In this document: piece after piece, positions 1 to 10,486 of the stretch | Numbering within the stretch: the stretch's first letter is position 1 | Layout: each line of letters opens with the position of its first letter | NCBI RefSeq assembly: GCF_945859705.1 | Contig: NC_079135.1 | Location: 83,708,253 to 83,772,252 of the forward strand | Direction: 5' to 3' | Source: Episyrphus balteatus | Taxonomy: Eukaryota; Arthropoda; Insecta; Diptera; Syrphidae | Length of the DNA stretch: 64,000 bases | Position numbers and translations under genes: made by a program | Notes under the pieces: generated by a model | Told to the model about the DNA's origin: nothing | What the model saw: the letters and a program-made list of their open reading frames with translations, nothing else | Database searches by the model: none

Positions 1-6
1 TCTTAC

Positions 7-320
7 AGTTTATTTTTTTCAGACAAGATGCAATGAGCTGCAGTAAGAACATATCTTTCATGGATCAACGTTCCTGCACAGCCATTGGTCAATGCTCCTG
101 CACAGTCATTCAAACCTTTACAATATATAAGCAAAGCCATCCATGGAAATTCGGAGAGATTGGTTTGTCGATTAGCATCTCTCATTCCACATTTATAGTT
201 ATAGTTATTAGATTGCCTTTGTAACATGGTTAATCCAGTTTGGACATCGAGTTTCGATTTTACAGTACCTGCACGCCTAAGAGGTTCAATAATATCTTTT
301 GGTTCACAACAAACATGATG
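7..320 (-). CDS. CLIP protease exon 3 (linker and His-containing protease part)
   Basis: Acceptor TTTCTAG (AG at 322-321) and donor GTAAGA (GT at 6-5). It reads HHVCC, then a linker with one RR site, then CGMRD, EFPWMALLIY, CAGTLIHERYVLTAAHC. The donor interrupts the codon after ILSEKNK, so the gene continues to the left. The protease start lacks the usual RIVGG. Confidence 0.83.
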
Positions 321-2578
321 CTAGAAATGTTTTGAATTAAATCTGCGCGTAAAAGATAGGTTTATCGTGTCATGTTTAACTCACCACATTTCCGAATGTC
401 CCACAGTAGGATTGTTGCAAATAAGTTTTCATCCAATATGGTATAACTTTATATCCATTGAGTAAGTCTATAACTGCCTGACAAGCCGATACTGGGACAC
501 AAATTCCAGGCGTTTGGCATAAAGCACTGTCTGCAAAAAGAAAAGTAAAATAAATAAGAAAGATAAGTAAAGTAGGTATGTATATTTGTCATCGAGAAGA
601 TAAAATCTTAAACTAATTATTTAATAATTTTATTTTTGGGTTTGATGACAAATTGAACGTTTTTACTTAAATTCTTAGACGTTTTACACGAATCATTGGC
701 TTTTTGGGACCAATTACAGATTTTACTGTCACTTCGAAAAAAAAAACACCCTTTCACCTTAATGTTTTTTATGAAAACTCTTTATTCTTGCTTTCTATCT
801 AAAATTCAACGTTTTTAACAAATTTCATCAGGGTATCCCATCATTTTTGTTTTTACTCAAAAAAAAAACATACTTTTAACCATGATATTCTTATAGACAC
901 TATAGATTCTTGTTTCTAATCTTAAAATTAACATAATTGCTAAATTTCAATAGGGTACGCCGAAAAAAAAAATTTGATAATAACAGCTATCAAATTAAAA
1001 TATCAATTTTGATATTTTATCATATCATTTTGACATTTTTTAATTTCAAGTGGGATAGTGAAAATTTCACTTTTACAATTAAAATATCAATGTTGGCTAG
1101 ATTTTACGTTTTAGTTTATTATAATGAAACCTATTTCTTTCCTTTTCATTTTTATTATTTTTATTATTTTAAGAATGTTCTTTCTTTTTTCAAAACATTA
1201 CTGAAAGGGAATATTCTTTACAAAATAATTGGATATTATTTTTGCTATTATAGGTGATATAATTGTTTTGTTATTTTCTCCCAAACTATGTGAAGTAAAA
1301 TCTTAGTGCCGATCAAATTTTCTCAGTAAATCATACATTTTATTTCGAAAAAACACAAAGCGCCTTTAAATTAGTACACATTAAGAATTTTTTATTTAAT
1401 ATTTTTCAATAATTTGGAATGAGATATTGATATGAAAAAATGATAATAAAATATCAAAAAAAATTTCCAAAATGTGACATTTAAATATCATCCTGATAGT
1501 AAAAATGTTGTTTTTACATTTTAAATATAATAAAACACATTTTATAGAGCATTTTTGGCTGATATTTAAAAAATGTTAAATTGATATTGGTTTTTTTTTC
1601 GGTGTACCACTAGTATTACTCTAGAATTAATCACTTTTTCTCTACACCTAAAAAACACCCTTTCACATGAAAAAAATATATAGCCTTGTATTATTCGTAA
1701 TTCCCATGGGAAAGACAACAATTTCAATAAATTTCGTAAGGGTAACTTTTATACCATTGATTTTATCGGACTTATCGCGGATTTTCCTTATTTCCCAAAA
1801 AAAAAAAAACACCCTTTAACCTAAAATATTTTTATAGACTACTTAGATTCTTGGTTTCAGTTATAAATCAAACACTTGCACCAATTTTTATTGGTGTAAC
1901 AATTTTGTCCCAGTTTTTGTGGTACTAATTCCGAACTTCATAATTTCTAAAAAAAAAAAAAAAAAAACACCCTTTCACTTAAGATAATTTTGTAGTCTCT
2001 GTTGATTCTTAGTTCTTATAACAGACATTACTTATTCACCAAGTTTAAAAAATTAACAAAATGTAAGTCTGCTGTTATGACACCTTTCTCACACATAACT
2101 CAACCCATCAAAAAACACCCTTTCACCAAAAATATTTTTAAAATTTTTATGAGTTCTTTGTTCCTGCTTTATCTAAGACCTTCATCCCGAATTTTGTCAG
2201 TGTTGCATGTTTTTCACATTGGTTTCGGTTATATTTTACCTGTTGAAGTAAAAAAACAAGCACCCTTGTTTTAAATCGGCAATCACTTTTCTTAGAGCAA
2301 TCGTATTGACTTTATTTGTATGTCATTAGATTCAGCATCAAAAAATACCTTGAAAACATGTGTCATATGATGATATTCGACAAACAGAAAGGTCAGGTTC
2401 GTTATCAAAATTTTAAAATAGTATAAAACTAGTTACCGAAATAAATAGGAACTATGTCTATGTAATTAAACTTACTTCCATAAGTTTTATCAACTGCAAG
2501 AATTATCATCAAAATAATATATGCACTTTTTATCCTTAAGATCGTATCCAACTTTTTGCATTTTAAAAAAATAATCAT
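7..2578 (-). CDS. CLIP-domain serine protease, 5' part of gene (left edge cuts it)
   Basis: Secreted trypsin-like protease of the clip family, which acts in insect haemolymph or perivitelline cascades. Coding exons on the minus strand are 2578-2476, 530-385 and 320-7, and the phases fit exactly (103, 146 and 314 nt). Exon 1 starts with Met and ends in a hydrophobic stretch (AYIILMIILAV) that fits a signal peptide. Exon 2 holds the CLIP domain with cysteines in CQTPG, ICVP, SAC and YCG, and exon 3 begins with the closing VCC pair. After a ~40-residue linker come EFPWMALL, a CAGTLI segment and TAAHC with the catalytic His. The Asp and Ser exons lie beyond the left edge. Oddities: no R-[IV]VGG activation sequence is visible between CG and EFPW, where only 11 residues occur, and the CAG-x-L segment is locally duplicated, adding cysteines. 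Family call is firm; orthology and catalytic activity are not. Confidence 0.85.
385..530 (-). CDS. CLIP protease exon 2 (CLIP domain)
   Basis: Bounded by acceptor TTTTTGCAG (AG at 532-531) and donor GTGAGT (GT at 384-383). It encodes 48 codons with four CLIP cysteines (CQTPGIC, SAC, YCG). The CLIP module is a disulfide-knotted regulatory domain that docks cofactors in protease cascades. The final Cys pair is coded by the next exon. Confidence 0.85.
735..2280 (+). repeat. diverged ~150-bp tandem array in intron 1 of the protease gene
   Basis: At least six units, each carrying A-rich DNA plus AACACCCTTTCACC (about 746, 870, 1655, 1808, 1962, 2115), then GATTCTTG with TTTCTAT and TTTCATCAGGGTA. 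Spacing is near 150 bp. The second unit is split by the element at 958-1604. A second array of the same unit lies inverted at 22560-22955. Units are strongly diverged, so the array is old. Confidence 0.65.
958..1604. mobile_element. 647-bp TA-flanked inverted-repeat element (MITE)
   Basis: Ends are CGCCGAAAAAAAAA on the left and its near complement TTTTTTTTTCGGTG on the right. Both are flanked by TA (956-957 and 1605-1606), the target duplication of Tc1/mariner-type elements. Removing it restores the sequence of the surrounding ~150-bp repeat unit (AGGGTA then CCACTAG). The interior is AT-rich with no coding potential. Confidence 0.6.
2476..2578 (-). CDS. CLIP protease exon 1 (signal peptide)
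   Basis: Starts at the ATG whose first base is 2578 and gives 34 complete codons plus one base. It ends at the donor GTAAGT (GT at 2475-2474). The leftover A joins AC of exon 2 to make an Asn codon. The basic N-terminus followed by a hydrophobic core (ILMIILAV) fits a secretion signal. The start was chosen because it is the Met that precedes the core in the only open frame with a matching splice phase. Confidence 0.75.
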
Positions 2579-2702
2579 TGCAATGACACTGAATATTTGA
2601 ACACGAATTTAAACTCAAAATGAGATGTATGAGATGATGAACTATGAGTTAAAAAAATGAGACTGATGAAGTGATGAGCTATGAACACAAAAAGTAAACA
2701 AT

Positions 2703-2710
2703 TTTATATA
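2703..2710 (-). promoter_or_regulatory. candidate TATA box of the CLIP protease gene
   Basis: TATATAAA on the minus strand, 125 nt upstream of the chosen ATG. Initiator-like TCATAG and TCACTT words lie 27-38 nt downstream. Position and motif fit a TATA promoter with a short 5' UTR, but the AT-rich setting makes chance matches common. Confidence 0.35.
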
Positions 2711-3176
2711 TTCAAAGCAATTGGTGTTTGGGGAATTCCATCACTTTCTCTTTCCATCTTAATAAATTAGGAAAAAATTTAACATTTTTAGAATAAGCTC
2801 TCATGTTAGTCTTTATATCTTAAAAATTAAAAAAAAAACGACTGAGTCACACATACACAAATTAAAAAAATTGTTTGAATCGTTCAAACTGAATATTTTT
2901 TTTTTTTTTTTTTTTGTATGTTAAACATTTTAATTGTTTTTTTATTACCTAATATGCTCCGCTTCAATTAAGTCCTTATTAAAAAGCAATTTTAAATGAA
3001 CCTAATGTATGTATATTCAAAAATATAAAAAATTCGTTTTAATTAGAAATGGAACCAAATGATGCTAAAAGATATTTTAAATTAAACAAAATTTGGCTGC
3101 CTGTAATGTCGGTTTACGGACGATAATTTTCCGAGATAACGTCATAGGAAACCATTGGTGAAATATTGCACCCATT

Positions 3177-3377
3177 CAGAGCTGGATTTAGATTTTTTTG
3201 GGCCCTAGGCTAAAAAGTAAGTGATGCCCCTTTTTATATTTTTATTCATATATTATTAAATAATGTATTATAAAAAAAGAAAACATTAAACATTAAAACA
3301 AAAACAATTTAATTTAATGCATCAAGCCTTTCCTGTGTCATCATTGTTTGACAAGGACTTTTTAGACGCTTAAATTG
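3177..3377 (-). mobile_element. decayed hAT-like transposon end with transposase C-terminal relic
   Basis: Position 3177 begins CAGAGCTGGATTTAG followed by GGGCCCTAGGC, which resembles hAT terminal repeats. On the minus strand near 3377-3312 the frame reads KRLKSPCQTMMTQERLDAL and then stop, like the hAT dimerisation region (…TMxQERLxxL). The foldback element at 3378-10038 sits directly in this relic, so its other half should continue beyond 10048. No matching right terminal repeat was found. Confidence 0.45.
3369..3377 (+). repeat. left target-site duplication of the foldback element
   Basis: CTTAAATTG, repeated perfectly at 10039-10047 next to the right end. Confidence 0.85.
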
Positions 3378-6300
3378 AGGTCCGTCAAGATAGCACCCAC
3401 ACCCCCAAATTTCCAAAATCTGAGTATGCAATAATTTGTTGCTAATTTGTTGCTAATTAGTTGCTCTAATCCCGAATTTGTTGCTCCACCCCTTCCCCCT
3501 CAAAATTGATGTGGAAGGTGTGGGTGCTATCTTGACGTCAAGATAGCACCCACACCCATTAAAAACTCAACATTTAAAAAAACTGAGTATGCAATAATTT
3601 GTTGCTAATTTGTTGCTAATTAGTTGCTCTAATCCCGAATTTGTTGCTCCAAGATTTGACCTTGAAATGCACTTTAACAGTTTTCTCAAAAAAAGCTAAA
3701 TTCCCTAAAAATGAACGCACAGCCACAAAAATGGTGTCAAATTAAAGGGCTTCTCAACACCTTTTCAAAAAGGTCTCATTCGACTTTTAAATCCATCTCC
3801 TTCATGTCCAAAATGCATTGTGGAACTTGTGGAACATATCAAAACGTCAAGATAGCACCCACACCAAGAAAAACTTACAAATTTAAAAAAATGAGTATGC
3901 AATAATTTGTTGCTAATTTGTTGCTAATTAGTTGCTCTAATCTCGAATTTGTTGCTCCACCCCTTCCCCCTCAAAATTGATAGAAAGGGTGTGGGTGCTA
4001 TCTTGACGTCAAGATAGCACCCACACCCCCCTATTTCCAAAATCTGAGTATGCAGGATTTTAGTAATAATTTGTTGCTAATTAGTTGCTCTAATCTAGAA
4101 TTTGTTGCTCCATGATTTGACCATAAAATCGGCTGCAACAGATGCATTTTTTTGGAGACTTTTTATCTATAATTTTTTTCAAAAAACTAAAAATGCCAAA
4201 TTAAAAACATGATTTCATGCTCTGCAAAAAGTAACATACAAATTTTCCATCACTTTCCATTCCAGTCTTATAGTCCAAAAACTAGTCAACTCTCGCCCCT
4301 AAAAACTATAAAAAACGGTGTGGGTGCTATCTTGACGTCAAGATAGCACCCACACCCCCCTATTTCCAAAATCTGAGTATGCAGGATTTTAGTGATAATT
4401 TGTTGCTAATTAGTTGCTCTAATATTGAATTTGTTGCTCCACGATTTGACCTTCAAATCGACTGCAACAGATGCAATATTTTGGAGACTTTTTATCCATA
4501 CGCTTTTTCAAAAAACTAAAAACGCCAAATTGTAGACAGAATTTGTTGCTCTGCAAAAAGCTATTTTTAAATTTTCTATCACTACCCAATCCTCTCTTAC
4601 AGGAGAAAAAATTTTGCGATAACGTCATCTACCAAGCTGAGTACGCCACAACGAAAAATTGAAAATTTAAGTACGCATTAATTTGAAGATATTTTGTTGC
4701 TAATTTATTACCCTAATCTAGAATTTGTTGCTCCACGGTTTGACCTTTAAATCGGCTGCAACAGTTGCAATATATAGGTATATATAGCTTTATATAGGTA
4801 TATTTTCAAAAATTAATGCTTTTTAAAAAGTTACATTTCCAATACTCAAGTATTCTTGCCCTTTCATAAGCCCTTAAAACGAGTACCTACCTATAGGTAC
4901 GGAAGACGTTAAGTAAAACTCAACAGCAAAAACAAAGTTTATAAAGGTACCTACTAATGCCATTTAATTTCTCTATATTATATAGACAGCTTTTCCGTTC
5001 CTATTTTACCATTAGGCACCTTACCTCAATTTCAAAAAATTAATTTGATTTAACGTATAAACATCTACCTACCTTTTTGAAAGATATCTTACAACAACGA
5101 ACATCTATTAAAAGAAAAAATGTCTCCCATGTCCTAGCCTAGAAGAAACCTAGACATCTCTTGAAAACGATGCCTACCCCCAACATTTTTTTGTAATTCT
5201 TTTCATCGCTTTTTTACACTTTAAGTCTATCACTCTAGTTTTGGAGAGATGCATTTTACTAACTACCACTAAAGCAACCGAAAAACACAACTCAATGCTA
5301 TTCAACCAATCAGGTTGCGATGCGACTATTTTTATTATAAAAACAAACCAAATACATAAATGTGTTCATAGTTAATAGGAATAATCTAGTGTGTATGCGT
5401 TGATTTAAATTTTGACTCCGCCCCCCACAGTCTGCTTTGATGAAAATAATACAAACGCACACCTTGAAATGTTTTTTCCTTAGTTGGTTTCAGACCTCTA
5501 TGAAGGTATGATGTACGGTCTCTCGCTCGATTTAATAATTTTATGACTTAGGTACCTACATAATTTATTATAGACACACCAAAAGGTAAGTTAGGTACGT
5601 ATGTTTGTAGGGCCTTCCAGTTTATCTGGATTTATGCAATTTTTTGTGTTATGGTACCTATGTCGCTATGGGTCTTATGAAAAATGTTGCATATTTTTAG
5701 GGGAAAACTTTAAATTCAAAACCACTGAAAACCCGAATTGAAAATTTCTTGAATTTGTTGCTTCACAATTTGAACATTAAATGCACTTCAACACTACAAA
5801 AAACCTTAGGTAATTGCCTAAAAGGAAAAACTTTAAAATTTAAGAAAATATGTAAGCAGGTGTGCAGGAATTTGTTGATAATAATTAATTGCTCCAACAG
5901 ATGCATTAGGTAGGTATTTTAAAGACTTTTTATCTATACCTACCTAATTTTAATTCAAAAAAACTAAAAATGCCAAATTATAGACATGAATTGAATTGAT
6001 AGTTAGCACCTTCCTTCTTATGCAATAACTTCATTCCCCTTAGGGTGAAGGCCTCAATCCCACATTACCGAACGTTTTCAAAATTGAAATTGAACTTAAA
6101 AATCTTTGGCACCGGGTACAAAGGTGTTAAGTCAGAAAAGGTAATTTTGAGGAAAATGAAATTGAAGTTTCAATTTTTGTTTGTAAATCTGAATAATATT
6201 ATTTTGAAAAAGTAATGATGCAGAAACATTATCTATAAGATCTTTTTTAATATCCATATGCTGTTGACCGGAAAATGACCGTTCTTAAAAAAAAATTGTG

Positions 6301-6659
6301 TTGACTTAACACTCTAGAGCCATTTACCTAGTCTTCATAAATAAACTTGGTCCAAAGGTGTTAAGTCAAGAAAAATCTTTGTTTATATTGATAACAAAGC
6401 TTAATTTATAAAAGAAACTTGGAAATATCAATGTGATTAATTACCAATGTGAAAATTCTTTTTTAAAAAATATGTACCTAATATAATTCTGTAGAAAAAT
6501 TGCTTTTCGTTTTCTGTCTTCCTCTTGACTTAACTCCTTATGATCAATTTATAAGAAAAATGATTTATTAAGGTATCACTTCTACCACGTTTGATTTACA
6601 AACATGTTTTTTTTTTAAGATTTTGTCAAGCTAAATTATGTACTGTTTTACCCCAAAAA
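3378..6659 (+). repeat. left arm of the foldback element
   Basis: Mirrors 7101-10038. Matching bases sum to 13416-13417 in the outer part, 13746 between 4471 and 6002, and 13760 near 6651. This locates a 329-bp extra module (about 4000-4335) and a 14-bp insertion near 6600 in this arm. AATTTGTTGCTCCA-type modules start near 3475, 3645, 3950, 4108, 4432, 4720 and (as GCTTCA) 5750. The inner part, about 4850-6650, has no module. Confidence 0.85.
3517..4356. repeat. three 40-42 bp perfect palindromes between left-arm modules
   Basis: Palindromes at 3517-3556, 3987-4028 and 4317-4356. Each half is GTGTGGGTGCTATCTTGAC and its complement, so modules meet head to head. The exact centre is TGACGTCA, the canonical CREB/ATF site. 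Each is a potential cruciform. Confidence 0.9.
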
Positions 6660-7100
6660 CTGCCCCTCCCTCCTAAACGGGGGAGATAGACCCCTCCCAC
6701 CTATATTAAAAAAAAACTCTTCTACAAGAATTCGTTACTAATTTTCCCGCATTTTTTACTATAGGTGGGAGGGGTCTATCTCCCCCCGTTTAGGAGGGAG
6801 GGGCAGTTTTCTAAAAAAATAACTAAAAAAAAAAATATTTAAAAACGACGGCAACACCTACAGTTATGAACGATACATTTTTCAAAAGGCAGAATATTAA
6901 ACAAAGTCAAATTTTGAGAATAAAAAGTTGAAAGTTACACTTTCAAGGTCATATATATACATGATATGCACAGCTGAGGTCTACCAGACCAAAATTATTT
7001 TACTAATCATGTTAAAAATTACCACTGAAAGAATTTTAAGCCTTACAAGAGCTACCTTAGTCAAATGTGCCACTAGCTCTTGGACTATTATGTAACTTAG
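6660..7100. repeat. foldback spacer with an internal C-rich hairpin
   Basis: The spacer starts with a hairpin. AAACTGCCCCTCCCTCC…CCTCCCACCTATA (about 6656-6705) is mirrored at 6760-6810 around a 54-nt loop. The rest (6811-7100) is AT-rich and seen once. Motifs homologous to the C-rich stem occur at 13091 and 53787, so the spacer probably carries a piece of another repeat family. Confidence 0.65.
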
Positions 7101-10038
7101 TTTTTGGGGTAACACAGTACATAATTTAGCTTGACAAAATCTTTAAAAAATTCAAACGTGGTAGAAGTGATACCTTAATAAATCATTTTTCTTATAAATT
7201 GATCATAAGGAGTTAAGTCAAGAGGAAGACAGAAAACGAAAAGCAATTTTTCTACAGAATTATATTAGGTACATATTTTTTAAAAAAGAATTTTCACATT
7301 GGTAATTAATCACATTGATATTTCCAAGTTTCTTTTATAAATTAAGCTTTGTTATCAATATAAACAAAGATTTTTCTTGACTTAACACCTTTGGACCAAG
7401 TTTATTTATGAAGACTAGGTAAATGGCTCTAGAGTGTTAAGTCAACACAATTTTTTTTTAAGAACGGTCATTTTCCGGTCAACAGCATATGGATATTAAA
7501 AAAGATCTTATAGATAATGTTTCTGCATCATTACTTTTTCAAAATAATATTATTCAGATTTACAAACAAAAATTGAAACTTCAATTTCATTTTCCTCAAA
7601 ATTACCTTTTCTGACTTAACACCTTTGTACCCGGTGCCAAAGATTTTTAAGTTCAATTTCAATTTTGAAAACGTTCGGTAATGTGGGATTGAGGCCCTCA
7701 CCCTAAGGGGAATGAAGTTATTGCATAAGAAGGAAGGTGCTAACTATCAATTCAATTCATGTCTATAATTTGGCATTTTTAGTTTTTTTGAATTAAAATT
7801 AGGTAGGTATAGATAAAAAGTCTTTAAAATACCTACCTAATGCATCTGTTGGAGCAATTAATTATTATCAACAAATTCCTGCACACCTGCTTACATATTT
7901 TCTTAAATTTTAAAGTTTTTCCTTTTAGGCAATTACCTAAGGTTTTTTGTAGTGTTGAAGTGCATTTAATGTTCAAATTGTGAAGCAACAAATTCAAGAA
8001 ATTTTCAATTCGGGTTTTCAGTGGTTTTGAATTTAAAGTTTTCCCCTAAAAATATGCAACATTTTTCATAAGACCCATAGCGACATAGGTACCATAACAC
8101 AAAAAATTGCATAAATCCAGATAAACTGGAAGGCCCTACAAACATACGTACCTAACTTACCTTTTGGTGTGTCTATAATAAATTATGTAGGTACCTAAGT
8201 CATAAAATTATTAAATCGAGCGAGAGACCGTACATCATACCTTCATAGAGGTCTGAAACCAACTAAGGAAAAAACATTTCAAGGTGTGCGTTTGTATTAT
8301 TTTCATCAAAGCAGACTGTGGGGGGCGGAGTCAAAATTTAAATCAACGCATACACACTAGATTATTCCTATTAACTATGAACACATTTATGTATTTGGTT
8401 TGTTTTTATAATAAAAATAGTCGCATCGCAACCTGATTGGTTGAATAGCATTGAGTTGTGTTTTTCGGTTGCTTTAGTGGTAGTTAGTAAAATGCATCTC
8501 TCCAAAACTAGAGTGATAGACTTAAAGTGTAAAAAAGCGATGAAAAGAATTACAAAAAAATGTTGGGGGTAGGCATCGTTTTCAAGAGATGTCTAGGTTT
8601 CTTCTAGGCTAGGACATGGGAGACATTTTTTCTTTTAATAGATGTTCGTTGTTGTAAGATATCTTTCAAAAAGGTAGGTAGATGTTTATACGTTAAATCA
8701 AATTAATTTTTTGAAATTGAGGTAAGGTGCCTAATGGTAAAATAGGAACGGAAAAGCTGTCTATATAATATAGAGAAATTAAATGGCATTAGTAGGTACC
8801 TTTATAAACTTTGTTTTTGCTGTTGAGTTTTACTTAACGTCTTCCGTACCTATAGGTAGGTACTCGTTTTAAGGGCTTATGAAAGGGCAAGAATACTTGA
8901 GTATTGGAAATGTAACTTTTTAAAAAGCATTAATTTTTGAAAATATACCTATATAAAGCTATATATACCTATATATTGCAACTGTTGCAGCCGATTTAAA
9001 GGTCAAACCGTGGAGCAACAAATTCTAGATTAGGGTAATAAATTAGCAACAAAATATCTTCAAATTAATGCGTACTTAAATTTTCAATTTTTCGTTGTGG
9101 CGTACTCAGCTTGGTAGATGACGTTATCGCAAAATTTTTTCTCCTGTAAGAGAGGATTGGGTAGTGATAGAAAATTTAAAAATAGCTTTTTGCAGAGCAA
9201 CAAATTCTGTCTACAATTTGGCGTTTTTAGTTTTTTGAAAAAGCGTATGGATAAAAAGTCTCCAAAATATTGCATCTGTTGCAGTCGATTTGAAGGTCAA
9301 ATCGTGGAGCAACAAATTCAATATTAGAGCAACTAATTAGCAACAAATTATCACTAAAATCCTGCATACTCAGATTTTGGAAATAGGGGGGTGTGGGTGC
9401 TATCTTGACGTCAAGATAGCACCCACACCCTTTCTATCAATTTTGAGGGGGAAGGGGTGGAGCAACAAATTCGAGATTAGAGCAACTAATTAGCAACAAA
9501 TTAGCAACAAATTATTGCATACTCATTTTTTTAAATTTGTAAGTTTTTCTTGGTGTGGGTGCTATCTTGACGTTTTGATATGTTCCACAAGTTCCACAAT
9601 GCATTTTGGACATGAAGGAGATGGATTTAAAAGTCGAATGAGACCTTTTTGAAAAGGTGTTGAGAAGCCCTTTAATTTGACACCATTTTTGTGGCTGTGC
9701 GTTCATTTTTAGGGAATTTAGCTTTTTTGAGAAAACTGTTAAAGTGCATTTCAAGGTCAAATCTTGGAGCAACAAATTCGGGATTAGAGCAACTAATTAG
9801 CAACAAATTAGCAACAACTTATTGCATACTCAGTTTTTTTAAATGTTGAGTTTTTAATGGGTGTGGGTGCTATCTTGACGTCAAGATAGCACCCACACCT
9901 TCCACATCAATTTTGAGGGGGAAGGGGTGGAGCAACAAATTCGGGATTAGAGCAACTAATTAGCAACAAATTAGCAACAAATTATTGCATACTCAGATTT
10001 TGGAAATTTGGGGGTGTGGGTGCTATCTTGACGGACCT
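7101..10038 (-). repeat. right arm of the foldback element
   Basis: Inverted copy of the left arm, lacking one 329-bp module. Few single-base differences were seen, for example AACAACTTATTG near 9815 against AATTTGTTG in the left arm. The stretch around 7155-7200 (AACGTGGTAGAAGTGATACC) is homologous to the dispersed repeat at 11050-11095. Confidence 0.85.
9389..9909. repeat. two 40-42 bp perfect palindromes between right-arm modules
   Basis: At 9389-9430 and 9870-9909, with the same half-site and TGACGTCA centre as in the left arm. The right arm has two instead of three because one module is missing. Confidence 0.9.
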
Positions 10039-10047
10039 CTTAAATTG
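10039..10047 (+). repeat. right target-site duplication of the foldback element
   Basis: CTTAAATTG, identical to 3369-3377. Confidence 0.85.
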
Positions 10048-10486
10048 AGAATATTATGTTTTTTTAACATCGATTTTTGAATTGTTTGTAAAGAGAAAAT
10101 GAAATCGTTCGAAAAATTTTTTATTAGCTAATTTTTCCATATTATTTAAGTTTTTGTATTCTGAAAGGTTCTGATAAGGCACTAAATTTAAATAATATTT
10201 AAAAATTACCTAATAAAAAAGTCGGATTTCTTAAGAAAATAAATTTTATCTCGGTTATTTATGGAATATTCTCAACAATGTTATACCATTTTGAAAAGAG
10301 AATTGAGCACACCAACTTTTAAGGTAACTTGCCGAAACATCGTAGTGCATTTTTTTTTACACTCTGGTTTATTGAATTAGAGTCATGGAAAATTTTTTAG
10401 TACTTAGTTGGGCAAAAAAGTAATATTTTGCTTTAAAACTGATGCAACTGAGTTAAAATTTTTGAATGCATTTAGTAGCAGGGATA
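10048..10486. other. AT-rich flank, probably decayed hAT interior
   Basis: Continues the hAT relic interrupted at 3377 (AGAATATTATG…). No readable frame, no second terminal repeat and no host exon was seen. Confidence 0.3.

Larger units (their letters stand above)
3378..10038. mobile_element. 6.66-kb foldback (FB/MULE-like) element with giant inverted repeats
   Basis: Two arms of about 3.28 and 2.94 kb are inverted copies with only scattered differences. They are separated by a ~440-bp spacer. The ends are AGGTCCGTCAAGATAGC and its exact complement, bordered by perfect 9-bp duplications. Nine-base duplications and modular long inverted repeats are known for Drosophila FB and Mutator-like elements. 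No reading frame above 87 codons occurs, so it is non-autonomous. Outer parts of each arm are built of modules carrying AATTTGTTGCTCCA and bounded by GTCAAGATAGCACCCACAC. Inner parts are non-modular. Near-identical arms and intact duplications imply recent insertion or ongoing arm conversion. An assembly artefact is unlikely because the arms differ by a 329-bp module and the spacer is unique. Confidence 0.85.

Noticed and set aside
4471..9327. Mirror-image open frames in the foldback arms
   Set aside because: They exist on both strands only because of the palindrome and have no recognisable domain.
3378..10038. Palindrome as an assembly fold-back artefact
   Set aside because: The arms differ by a 329-bp module and a 14-bp indel, the spacer is unique, and 9-bp duplications sit exactly at the ends.
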